From assembly GCA_031283385.1 (NCBI GenBank), contig JAITBW010000115.1:1-29649 (forward strand): a stretch of DNA of 29,649 nt, given 5' to 3'. Made by a program: the position numbers and the translations under genes. Positions 7,424 through 14,323 of the stretch are shown here, piece by piece. The DNA comes from Nitrososphaerota archaeon (lineage in GTDB: Archaea; Thermoproteota; Bathyarchaeia; Bathyarchaeales; Bathycorpusculaceae). The notes beneath the pieces are model-generated. The model searched no databases, was not told the origin of the DNA, and saw only the letters and a list, made by a program, of their open reading frames with translations. Position 1 is the first letter of the stretch, and the number at the start of each line of letters is the position of its first letter.

Positions 7424-8341
7424 TTACTCTCCAAAGATGTCAGGCCATACTGTAGACCAAAGTTCCTCTGGAACATCTGTGCCTTTATACGGAATTGTTG
7501 GTAGTCCAAAGTAATATTCTCTTTGTCGTCCAGAGTAAACCTCTACTGGTATATCTGCGGGGGTGCCAAACATGAAACCCTCGTCGTTTTTCGTCAACTC
7601 TAAATGCTGTATGATTTTGTTATCTTCCACTACCATCATCGTACCATCGACACTAATGGAGACATATGCAACTCGTCTGATGTCAAGATATATTGTCTGT
7701 GTGCTTTCTACTTCCGCTAAAATATTACGATATGTTTCATCTATTGTTTCATCTGCTCCATATCCACGATTCGCATGATTACCAGCTACCCATACTATCA
7801 TTGGATCCTCGGGGTCAGTTACACTAAAACCACCAAAGTAGTCACCATCTCTTAGGTGAGATCGCATATTTTCGGTATAATAATTCATGGCAAAATACGC
7901 ACTGGGTCCATCGTTGTATTGATCAAATGCTTTTTCATTAAAGGCAAAGTAAGAGTACGATTTCTGAAGCTGTAAATTATCAGTGTAGACTGTATATTCA
8001 AAGTATTCAATTCTAGCAACTGTGTCATTGTCTAAGGCGTCATAATTAATTGAGGGTTGAACAGCAATTACTGCTGCATCACGATACCACGCATCAAATA
8101 CGCTATGCCTACCATCGATCATGCTATTGATTTCCACATTGTAGGTTACATCGGCATTATAGTATGCACAAGGTATGTCTATGTTAAACAGTGAATCCGT
8201 AACAGATTGCTGCGCTTTCACAGTATTAGTACCACTCATAAAGAACGCTAAAGGTATAATCGTTGCTATTCCAATTGTTATAACGAGCGCAATTGAAGTT
8301 ATCAGTTTTTTTCTATTTCCATTTTTGTTTTTTTCACTCAT
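7424..8341 (-). CDS. Membrane-anchored extracellular protein, unknown function
   Basis: A 305-residue protein of no family I recognise. The frame is open up to 8725, but the ATG at 8341 is preferred: GGTGAAAAACCA precedes it, a TATA box sits about 40 nt upstream, and the longer version would run into the divergent gene starting at 8529. The N-terminus is basic (NGNRKK), then one hydrophobic segment (about 13-34) acts as a signal anchor; the remaining 270 residues are acidic, aromatic-rich and mostly beta-like, with a single cysteine near the start of the exposed part. The C-terminus is acidic (WPDIFGE). It is divergent from another small membrane-anchored protein and is followed by a membrane-tethered HTH gene. 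A surface or cell-envelope role is inferred from topology only. Confidence 0.7.
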   Translation of the reverse strand: MSEKNKNGNRKKLITSIALVITIGIATIIPLAFFMSGTNTVKAQQSVTDSLFNIDIPCAYYNADVTYNVEINSMIDGRHSVFDAWYRDAAVIAVQPSINYDALDNDTVARIEYFEYTVYTDNLQLQKSYSYFAFNEKAFDQYNDGPSAYFAMNYYTENMRSHLRDGDYFGGFSVTDPEDPMIVWVAGNHANRGYGADETIDETYRNILAEVESTQTIYLDIRRVAYVSISVDGTMMVVEDNKIIQHLELTKNDEGFMFGTPADIPVEVYSGRQREYYFGLPTIPYKGTDVPEELWSTVWPDIFGE

Positions 8342-8372
8342 TGGTTTTTCACCATTTTTTATTACATCAATA

Positions 8373-8387
8373 GAGTATATAATACTC
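8373..8387 (-). promoter_or_regulatory. TATA box inside a perfect palindrome
   Basis: GAGTAT-ATA-ATACTC is a perfect 6-bp inverted repeat around a 3-bp centre. On the minus strand the same bases contain TTATATAC, about 35-45 nt before the ATG at 8341, a proper TATA position. A palindrome covering the TATA box suggests repressor binding. Confidence 0.5.
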
Positions 8388-8486
8388 CCCCGAGAACAAA
8401 AACGCCTCAAAATGTTCTCCATAGAGAACAGTTTAAAAAAAGTGTGTGTAAACATGTTGAATGTGGTAACGCTTATACTGTAAACA

Positions 8487-8497
8487 GCATATATAAG
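8487..8497 (+). promoter_or_regulatory. TATA box of the divergent surface protein gene
   Basis: GCATATATAAG with the TATA core ending about 32 nt before the ATG at 8529; the transcript would start around 8518-8520. Confidence 0.5.
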
Positions 8498-8528
8498 GCA
8501 GGCATGCGTTTGTAGATGTTGGGTAGTT

Positions 8529-9020
8529 ATGAACACAAAAGGTTTTGTGGTAATACTTGTTGTATGTATAGCATTTGTGTTATGTGGGTTATTATGTATT
8601 TCAATGTTTAGAGATTCAAGTAATGTTATAGAAGATCCTGTGCGAGGAATTGTTCTTGAGGTAAAAAAAGATACTGTGTCTAATGTTGGGCTTACTTTAG
8701 TGATGAAAAATGTGGCATCGAACAACTATGCATATGGTTCGCCTTATTGGGTAGAAAGAAAGATTGATGATCACTGGGAGAGAGTGCTAAGCATTAATGG
8801 GTATGGTGATGTATGGACTTCGGAATTGATTTTTCTGAGAGGAAATAGTGTAACTGAGTTGGAAATAGAATGGGAATGGTGGTTAGGGGCGTTAAGTGCT
8901 GGGGATTATCGTATTGCGAAATCTTTTGCTTATTTATATCCATCTGGCGGTAATGGCGAATATTATCCGATATCAGCAGAATTTAGAATTGAGTTATCTG
9001 GCATATTTACTGGTATGTAG
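8529..9020 (+). CDS. Small membrane-anchored Ig-like domain protein
   Basis: 163 residues. The first 28 contain one hydrophobic helix (FVVILVVCIAFVLCGLLCI), serving as an uncleaved anchor or as a signal peptide. The rest resembles a bacterial immunoglobulin-like domain often seen in small Firmicutes surface proteins: VGLTLVMKN, NNYAYGSPYWVERKIDDHWE and GDYRIAKSFAY follow the pattern of an N-x-S/Y-rich strand, a YG...Y-x-IE/VE strand and a final G-x-YRI-x-K strand. I recall this as the Big_14 type but cannot confirm it without a profile search. It is divergent from the unknown surface protein at 7424-8341, with separate TATA boxes. A bacterial-looking domain in an archaeal window would fit lateral transfer. 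The start ATG matches the promoter position. Confidence 0.65.
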   Translation: MNTKGFVVILVVCIAFVLCGLLCISMFRDSSNVIEDPVRGIVLEVKKDTVSNVGLTLVMKNVASNNYAYGSPYWVERKIDDHWERVLSINGYGDVWTSELIFLRGNSVTELEIEWEWWLGALSAGDYRIAKSFAYLYPSGGNGEYYPISAEFRIELSGIFTGM

Positions 9021-9332
9021 AAATAATTAGTTAGTGCAATACATAAAATGTGTATGTACAAGTGTAAAATGTTTTGCAGATTACTCACGTTACAAAAAGC
9101 TCAGGAGACACATTGTATACTTGATATGTACGTAACTCGCTATGAGTAGGTGTAATTTTCACTATAAAGAGTGTATGTAGTAAGTGGTTGTTTGAATGGG
9201 TGGTGAGAATTCTAATGGGAGATGTCATAGTTTTAATGGAGAGCTATTATATTTAGAGCTCTTTTTGTCTTCTATAGAATCTTGGCATATTTTTGTGGTA
9301 AGGAGTTGTCGGGTTTGTTAAAAGAGGAGTTG
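9021..9332. other. Non-coding stretch with one hairpin
   Basis: 312 bases without a supportable gene, AT-rich with many TGTA-type words. The only structure I see is the hairpin AGAGCT (9240-9245) / AGCTCT (9257-9262) followed by TTTT, which could end transcription of the gene at 8529-9020, although 220 nt away. Confidence 0.45.
9239..9266 (+). terminator. Hairpin with T-tract
   Basis: AGAGCT and AGCTCT form a 6-bp stem around an 11-nt loop, followed by four T. It resembles an intrinsic terminator on the plus strand. Confidence 0.35.
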
Positions 9333-9560
9333 TTAGTGTTTTGTTGTGGATATTTTGAATTCGTTATTGTTGTCTTTTGATGTTTCGATTATTTGGTATC
9401 CGTTGTTTTTTAGCCAGCGTTGTATGTTGTCAAATTCCAGTTCGCCTTCGCCTGTAATTTCTAATGTTTGTCCTGCTTGCATTTCTGCTAGTTTGCGTTT
9501 GGTTAATGCTACAGGTATTGGGCACATTTTGCCTTTGACATCTAATTTTTCAACACTCAC
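9333..9560 (-). CDS. TusA/SirA-family sulfur (or selenium) carrier
   Basis: A 75-residue cytoplasmic carrier. The family signature CPIPV is present with the catalytic Cys13 in KGKMCPIPVALTKR; the remaining beta-alpha-beta fold is complete (LEITGEGELEFDNIQRWLKN, then YQIIE). TusA proteins carry persulfide sulfur for tRNA thiolation, molybdenum cofactor or sulfur metabolism. The start is GTG at 9560, 12 nt after the dsrE-like stop, without an obvious ribosome-binding site, so translation is probably coupled to the upstream gene. Order on the minus strand is rnhB, dsrE-like, tusA-like. A TusA-plus-DsrE pair near selD recalls YedF, a fused TusA-DsrE protein of selenium-using bacteria. Confidence 0.9.
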   Translation of the reverse strand: MSVEKLDVKGKMCPIPVALTKRKLAEMQAGQTLEITGEGELEFDNIQRWLKNNGYQIIETSKDNNNEFKISTTKH

Positions 9561-9572
9561 GGGGAGTCACGT

Positions 9573-9923
9573 CTAGAAGGTTATTGTTTTATCGCTATTA
9601 GCAGTCCACTCTATTAGTTCGTGGATTGTTGCAATTTTAACTCCGTCAATTAACTCGTTAGGAGTAACGCCGCGTGCTTCTGCGCAGACTACACAGGCTT
9701 TTACTTCAACACCGTTTTTAACAAGGTCTTCTAGCAGCTGTCCATAATTGGTTAATCCTTGTGGGGGTTTTTGGTTTTTCTTTGCCAAGTATACGCCGTT
9801 TTCAAATAGCCAAATTTGAACTTTATGTCCTTCGAGATCTGCTGTCCAGGCGAAGCGTAGAGCGGATAGCGCACGCTCTTTTGCAATGGGTGCGTCATAA
9901 ATTATTAAGGTAAATGTTGTCAT
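9573..9923 (-). CDS. DsrE-family sulfurtransferase-like protein
   Basis: 116 residues with the DsrE/DsrF/TusD-type fold: an opening strand TFTLIIYDAP, helix with ERALSALRFAWTA, VQIWLFENGVYLAKK, then the cysteine region VEVKACVVCAEARGV and a final IHELIEWT helix. Cys77 and Cys80 sit where DsrE-type proteins place the persulfide-carrying cysteine. These proteins pass sulfur between partners such as TusA, and here a TusA-like gene follows after 12 nt, so the two products should act together. The ATG at 9923 lies 31 nt after the RNase HII stop, suggesting one transcript. Whether the cargo is sulfur or selenium cannot be told from sequence; proximity to selD makes selenium worth testing. Confidence 0.85.
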   Translation of the reverse strand: MTTFTLIIYDAPIAKERALSALRFAWTADLEGHKVQIWLFENGVYLAKKNQKPPQGLTNYGQLLEDLVKNGVEVKACVVCAEARGVTPNELIDGVKIATIHELIEWTANSDKTITF

Positions 9924-9954
9924 AGCTTTTCTATGTTAAAACTCTGCAGGGTGC

Positions 9955-10623
9955 TTAAAACAGTTTCTGTTGCACAGTATCACGTTCACTTAACGCTTTT
10001 TTAACAGGCTTCCAAGATTTTCGCACACACAAGGGATAGTCTTTGTTGGTTTTTAGCCATTCAACAAGAAAGCTCGTAGTCTTTTTATCATGCAGATAAC
10101 CACTGCCAAAGTCGCCTAGGTCGTTTTTTAAAAGTTCAATTTCTCGGTCGCGCTCTACTTTAGCAAGTATAGAAGCTGCAGAGACTATGGGGTAAAGTTT
10201 ATCAGCTTTATGTTGTGAAACAATTTCTGGGTTAACATCTGCGGGGAGGCATTCACGTATATGTGTTGCAAATCGCTCCTCAAATATGTCGGCGGCATCA
10301 ACATAGACCTGATTTGGGGAGAGATGTTCTATAACTTTTGCCATAGTTTTAGCTTCTAAACGATTAAGCTTATGCAGAGGTATTTTGCATTCAACAGCTT
10401 TATCAATTTCAAAAGGAGAAACTTTGACTACCTTAAAATCATGTGCCAACGCAATAATTTCGTTAAAAAACAATTCTCGCTTTTGAGGAGTTAAAAGCTT
10501 AGAATCCTTAACACCAAGAGCAGCAAGACCAGATAGTTTCTCATCAGACATAACAACACCCGCAACAACTAGAGGCCCAATAACACAACCTCGCCCAGCT
10601 TCATCAACACCTGCAACTAGCAA
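9955..10623 (-). CDS. rnhB: Ribonuclease HII
   Basis: Cleaves RNA in RNA-DNA hybrids, removing primers and misincorporated ribonucleotides. The 222 residues match archaeal RNase HII in length. Catalytic residues are visible as Asp7 and Glu8 in GVDEAGRG, the aspartate in VYVDAADIF, and the aspartate-containing HKADKLYPIVSAASILAKV followed by ERDREI. SKLLTPQKRE is another family block. The extreme C-terminus QQKLF resembles a shortened PCNA-interacting motif (Q-x-x-L plus an aromatic residue). The start is TTG at 10623, with GGGTGG 7 nt upstream; no in-frame ATG or GTG fits. Downstream dsrE-like and tusA-like genes follow closely on the same strand. Confidence 0.95.
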   Translation of the reverse strand: MLVAGVDEAGRGCVIGPLVVAGVVMSDEKLSGLAALGVKDSKLLTPQKRELFFNEIIALAHDFKVVKVSPFEIDKAVECKIPLHKLNRLEAKTMAKVIEHLSPNQVYVDAADIFEERFATHIRECLPADVNPEIVSQHKADKLYPIVSAASILAKVERDREIELLKNDLGDFGSGYLHDKKTTSFLVEWLKTNKDYPLCVRKSWKPVKKALSERDTVQQKLF

Positions 10624-10890
10624 ACATATCCACCCTAAACAAAAGAAGCCAACATTAAACTAATAACACTTTTCATCAAACAAACACACACCTTAACACA
10701 CAATTTTTGACCACCAATATCGTCTAACACACTCGACAAAATATCTGGCATTTTTTTACAAGTCTACCACTGTTTTACCATACACCATACACCAGCCATA
10801 ACAATATAGTTTTTCTTAACAGTTTATTAGAGAAAACAGAAGAAAAGCTGCTAATTATTGGAGAAAAAAATCATATAAACCGCAATATTC

Positions 10891-10900
10891 TAATATAAAT
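10891..10900 (+). promoter_or_regulatory. TATA-like element before small ORFs
   Basis: TAATATAAAT centred about 26 nt before the ATG at 10922, which would give a leaderless transcript. Confidence 0.4.
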
Positions 10901-10921
10901 AGTAAATCAATTGAAAGAACA

Positions 10922-11014
10922 ATGGCTTTAAGACCTCGTCTAAGCAGCTTTGTAAGAGGAATATCATGGAATTTACTAAAGAAGAAAAAGAAAGAGCCGA
11001 TAGAGAAGAAGTAA
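10922..11014 (+). CDS. Possible leaderless basic micropeptide (30 aa)
   Basis: A tentative ORF of 30 codons. The ATG sits exactly where transcription from the TATA-like element at 10891-10900 should start, so it could be read as a leaderless message. The product is basic: ALRPRLSSFVRGISWNLL followed by a run of five lysines and EPIEKK. The C-terminal half overlaps a second small ORF in another frame. There is no homologue I recognise and the ORF is short enough to occur by chance. Confidence 0.25.
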   Translation: MALRPRLSSFVRGISWNLLKKKKKEPIEKK

Positions 11015-11061
11015 GAAAATTACTTATTTTAGCAGGCATTATAGAAGAAAAAAAGAAATAG
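10966..11061 (+). CDS. Possible charged micropeptide (31 aa) with ribosome-binding site
   Basis: A tentative 31-codon ORF whose ATG is preceded by AGAGGA with a 5-nt spacer (10956-10960), one of the better ribosome-binding sites in the window. The product is highly charged, EFTKEEKERADREEVRK, then a short hydrophobic stretch LLILAGII and a Lys-rich end. It overlaps the 10922 ORF in a different frame; the two may be translated from one short transcript. No family is recognised. Confidence 0.35.
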   Translation: MEFTKEEKERADREEVRKLLILAGIIEEKKK

Positions 11062-11343
11062 CAAATTTTTAAAGTGCTATTTACCGGCCATAACAAAGTG
11101 TTCATGTTTAAATGACCACTATCAATCATGAAATTAACTAAAAACGATGTTAATGAATTGCAGTTCTTGCAACAGCAGACTTTTGTTTTTCGAAACCTCG
11201 GATACGCTTGACAAATATTTCAAAGATACACACTTAGAAATAATGCTTATAGTAGAATGGGTAAATGATTAAGACACAAATTTACAGCACAAAGAAGTAA
11301 ATGCGAAATAAAAAATTTACACACAATAAATAATCAACAAGTA

Positions 11344-11358
11344 GAAAAAAGAAAATAG
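11344..11358 (-). terminator. T-rich terminator after glycosyltransferase
   Basis: On the minus strand TTCTATTTTCTTTTTTCTAC begins a few nucleotides past the stop codon, a likely U-rich terminator. Confidence 0.4.
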
Positions 11359-11365
11359 AAACTAG

Positions 11366-12649
11366 TTAACGTGTACCCCAAACGGTGCCTTTCCACGGCG
11401 TTAAGTATGCGTATAGATATACGAAACTAAGCAGAACCATTAACACAAAGAACCCACATCGAAACAAGAAATCTTTCCACGTGAAATAGGACACTAATAA
11501 TTTATCAGTCATTGCATAAAGCATAGAAAACAAGATTAAACTTGAAAAATATATCACAACACCTGACCAACCACCCCATAAGAATAACCCAATAAAGCCT
11601 GCAAATAGAGCAAACGGAGACACTAAAGCAATAAATAAGGTACAATAAAAAATAAAAATTTGCGCCCAAGATTTTCTGTAAAAAAATGATGCCGCATACA
11701 CAAATCTACGCAAACTATTACGTCCCCAACGAGTTTGCTGTTTAATAAAAGCCTTCAAAGTATTTGGCACAACTGTATATACATAGGCTGTTTCCTGAAA
11801 CACACTCTTACCACCAAGCTTTAAAGAAGCACTATTAGTTAACCTGCTATCATCACCGGCAATAACATGTTTACCAAGAAATGTTTCATTAACCCAATCA
11901 TCCAAAATTAGAAAAATTTTATCCAACCGATAAGCTGAGAACACACCTGAACAGCACATAACTATATCAACTAAACTTTCAGACGCCCGACGAATCCTAA
12001 ACGCGCCAGCATACCAACTCTTTTGAAACTTTGCAATTAACGTAGTATTATTTACCACAACCGCATTACCACACACACTATACACTGCAGAATCAACAAA
12101 AGGCTGCACAAGCATACGAATAGCATCAGACGCTACACACGCGTCACTATCTACAAACACTAAAACAGCATCGTTAATAGTACAAAAATGTTTAACAGCC
12201 ATAGCAACAGTACGACGCTTACCCAAATTTTTAGCACTCAAATACACTTTAAACCTATTACCATACTCAGCATTTTTCGCCTGCACCACTGCATAAGTAT
12301 CATCTGTGCTACCATCATCAGCCACTATTAATTGCAACTTTTCCTGCGGATAATCAGAATGCAATATCGAATCTATAGTTTTACCTATCAATTTTGCTTC
12401 ATTATACGCGGACACAATAACATACACAAAAGGACGATGCCCACTATCAGGAACAGAATGATACCTGTAAGCACCAATATAATGGAAAAGAGACAAAATC
12501 AGAGCAAATAAACCATAAAGAGATACCACTACAAAATACCACTCAAATTCCAGCCAGTTCCCTCTATAGATATACATAGCCAAAATAACAAAAACAGTAA
12601 AAATAGCATTACACCAAAGAAACACCGTACGCCTATTCACATTCAACAC
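11366..12649 (-). CDS. Processive family 2 glycosyltransferase, membrane-bound
   Basis: A 427-residue GT2 enzyme with the architecture of hyaluronan, chitin and cellulose synthase relatives. Two membrane helices (about 8-27, 38-58) precede a cytoplasmic catalytic domain: YVIVSAYNEA for nucleotide binding, DDGSTDDT (111-118), the metal-binding VDSD (166-169), SGVFSAYR, the acceptor and base region GDDSRLTN (265-272) and QQTRW (304-308), the Q-x-x-RW mark of processive enzymes. About four C-terminal membrane helices follow (about 325-420) and would form the translocation channel. The start is GTG at 12649 with AGGAG (12656-12660) upstream. The neighbouring GlmM and GlmU-like genes would supply UDP-GlcNAc, so a GlcNAc-containing surface polysaccharide is a reasonable inference. 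The exact sugar cannot be read from sequence. Confidence 0.88.
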   Translation of the reverse strand: MLNVNRRTVFLWCNAIFTVFVILAMYIYRGNWLEFEWYFVVVSLYGLFALILSLFHYIGAYRYHSVPDSGHRPFVYVIVSAYNEAKLIGKTIDSILHSDYPQEKLQLIVADDGSTDDTYAVVQAKNAEYGNRFKVYLSAKNLGKRRTVAMAVKHFCTINDAVLVFVDSDACVASDAIRMLVQPFVDSAVYSVCGNAVVVNNTTLIAKFQKSWYAGAFRIRRASESLVDIVMCCSGVFSAYRLDKIFLILDDWVNETFLGKHVIAGDDSRLTNSASLKLGGKSVFQETAYVYTVVPNTLKAFIKQQTRWGRNSLRRFVYAASFFYRKSWAQIFIFYCTLFIALVSPFALFAGFIGLFLWGGWSGVVIYFSSLILFSMLYAMTDKLLVSYFTWKDFLFRCGFFVLMVLLSFVYLYAYLTPWKGTVWGTR

Positions 12650-13102
12650 TTTTCACTCCTACAACCATATACATTTTAACGCCTAATGCAGATAACAAAA
12701 AATGTTGCTTGCCTCGCACACACCGCTTTAAGACACAATGTAAACATTTTTCTTAAAGCTCATTTTTCATTAAGTCACAAATGACCTACAGCAACATATT
12801 TTAGCATTTGCATTTAAACAACTAAAAATTTTCTCAAAACCAATTTGCAGGTTACCACTCACAAGATAGCTAAAAACAAAAAATATAAGAAAAATTAAAA
12901 TACATTAAAAAAACGCCAAATCTTCAACAAAACTCTTCGTATACTGCATTAATTTCTGTGTATATCCAAAAGAGAAAAATAACAAACATCAAAACACCGT
13001 TTACAGACATTTTTACACTAAATACTCACTTAAAATCTTCAAAAACACCCAACATTCTTCATGTCAAAAAAGTTTGAAAATTGTTCACGCTTTAGCTTTC
13101 AA
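12650..13102. other. AT-rich intergenic region upstream of the glycosyltransferase
   Basis: 453 bases with no supportable gene or RNA. It contains the glycosyltransferase ribosome-binding site (12656-12660) and a weak minus-strand TATA-like AAATGTATATGG near 12670-12682. At its right end a T-tract past the membrane protein's stop (minus strand AACTTTTTTGAC, near 13063-13075) may terminate that gene. Confidence 0.4.
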
Positions 13103-14173
13103 TTATATTTCTGGCTTGTTTAAGGAGGAATTTATAATCGGTTTTAAGGTTAGCCATTGTTGTGCAGCAAAACCTATGAAAAAGCGTAACCAAAGAGTGA
13201 AGAGTCTTGACAATATTGTAGCTGTAGCGGCAATAGCTGGATCAATGCCGAAAGCCATATAGAGTGTTGTCATGGTCGCCTCAGGGATACCTACTTCGAA
13301 TGGGATTCCAATGGGTATAGCTTTTACAGCTAGAACTATCGCGGCAGTTATAGTAATCATGCTCCAGGAAACTGAAATGCCTAAAGACATAAAGACAAGA
13401 TATTGTGCGCTTAGGCTGAAAACCCAAGTTATTATTAGATAGAGAAGAGAAATTAGCAGGGGTTTAGGTTTGTTTTTGAATTCGTTTATTGACTCATGAA
13501 AACTTTGAATTATTTGATGTACACTTTGGCTAAGTTGATTAAGACTCCAACGTCCTCGACTTAGAAATTTAACTGTTTTTATTATCCAATTGAGCAGTTT
13601 TGTTGTCCATTGTTCTTTAAACGCTAATACAATTAAAGCTATCAGTGATACGGAAATTCCAACAGTGATTAGAAGAATGGAATTAAAAACTATGCTTGTG
13701 AGGGGCGTTTGATTGCCTGTAAAGAGGAGCGCTATACCAACTATAAGTATGGCAATGTTTACGCCCATACCTAAAAAGCGTTGAACCACAAGGGAAGCTA
13801 ACGCCGGTCCACATTTACTGTTACCTTGCTCTTTTGTTATCTGATATGCCCGTACTAACTCGCCACTAACTGCTTCAGCAGGAATTAGGGTGTCTACAAA
13901 TATGCCATACCATACAAGAAGATAAGATCGTATAGCAGATAATTTAATACGTAAAAAATTTGCAAGCACCCGCCAAGAAAGGGAAAAAAACAGAATCTCA
14001 AGAAGACTTAAGACAACTGCAATCACGTAAGGCAGGAGATTAATAGTTTTCAAAGTAGTTACAATTGCAGGTATATCAACATGAAAAAAGTATAGGTAGA
14101 TAAGAAAAGCGGCAATACCAATAAATGGAAAAACCACTGTTTTCCACGTAAACTTTGTCTGCGGCATCTCCAT
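13103..14173 (-). CDS. Flippase/LPG-synthase-like integral membrane protein (UPF0104, AglD-type)
   Basis: A 356-residue integral membrane protein of the lysylphosphatidylglycerol synthase transmembrane/UPF0104 family. About eight hydrophobic segments are visible; family marks are the SLSWRVLANFLRI region, the polar loop LIPAEAVSGELVRAYQI, and a late IPIGIPFEVGIPEATMTTLY segment. In archaea this domain occurs in AglD, involved in the last sugar of the N-glycan, and in putative lipid-linked sugar flippases. The frame extends to 14275, but I prefer the ATG at 14173: a TATA box at 14207-14217 places transcription start near 14187, and GGAG occurs at 14184-14187. It lies in a glycan locus, so lipid-linked sugar handling is the likely role. 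Confidence 0.82.
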   Translation of the reverse strand: MEMPQTKFTWKTVVFPFIGIAAFLIYLYFFHVDIPAIVTTLKTINLLPYVIAVVLSLLEILFFSLSWRVLANFLRIKLSAIRSYLLVWYGIFVDTLIPAEAVSGELVRAYQITKEQGNSKCGPALASLVVQRFLGMGVNIAILIVGIALLFTGNQTPLTSIVFNSILLITVGISVSLIALIVLAFKEQWTTKLLNWIIKTVKFLSRGRWSLNQLSQSVHQIIQSFHESINEFKNKPKPLLISLLYLIITWVFSLSAQYLVFMSLGISVSWSMITITAAIVLAVKAIPIGIPFEVGIPEATMTTLYMAFGIDPAIAATATILSRLFTLWLRFFIGFAAQQWLTLKPIINSSLNKPEI

Positions 14174-14206
14174 GTTTTCAAATCTCCACAAACAAAAATA
14201 AAAAAT

Positions 14207-14217
14207 AATTATATATG
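14207..14217 (-). promoter_or_regulatory. TATA box of the UPF0104 gene
   Basis: CATATATAATT on the minus strand, about 35-45 nt before the ATG at 14173. This position decides the start over the longer open frame. Confidence 0.55.
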
Positions 14218-14323
14218 TCATTCTACCCAAAGACCAAACAGCCAATAACAACAATAAGATACAACTACTAGCCAAGTAATTGCGCTTACCTTAAAATTAA
14301 CAAACAATGACACATTACAGACA

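Larger units (their letters stand above)
10624..11365. other. Long AT-rich intergenic region
   Basis: 742 bases between the start of rnhB and the end of the glycosyltransferase gene. I find no tRNA, no repeat array and no conserved protein. It holds a TATA-like element at 10891-10900 and two tiny overlapping plus-strand ORFs (10922-11014 and 10966-11061). A 27-codon ORF at 11128-11211 has nothing to support it. A 79-codon minus-strand frame at 10890-11129 is probably only the antisense of the small ORFs. Confidence 0.5.

Noticed and set aside
8342..8725. N-terminal extension of the 7424-8341 protein to 8725
   Set aside because: It would overlap the divergent gene at 8529 and both TATA boxes; the translation is low-complexity Thr/His/Ile and a good ribosome-binding site precedes the ATG at 8341.
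10890..11129. 79-codon minus-strand frame
   Set aside because: No ribosome-binding site, no family, and it mirrors the small plus-strand ORFs with a Leu/Phe/Ser-rich translation.
14174..14275. Longer start for the UPF0104 membrane protein
   Set aside because: The extension includes the TATA box and the predicted transcript start, so it would not be transcribed in full.
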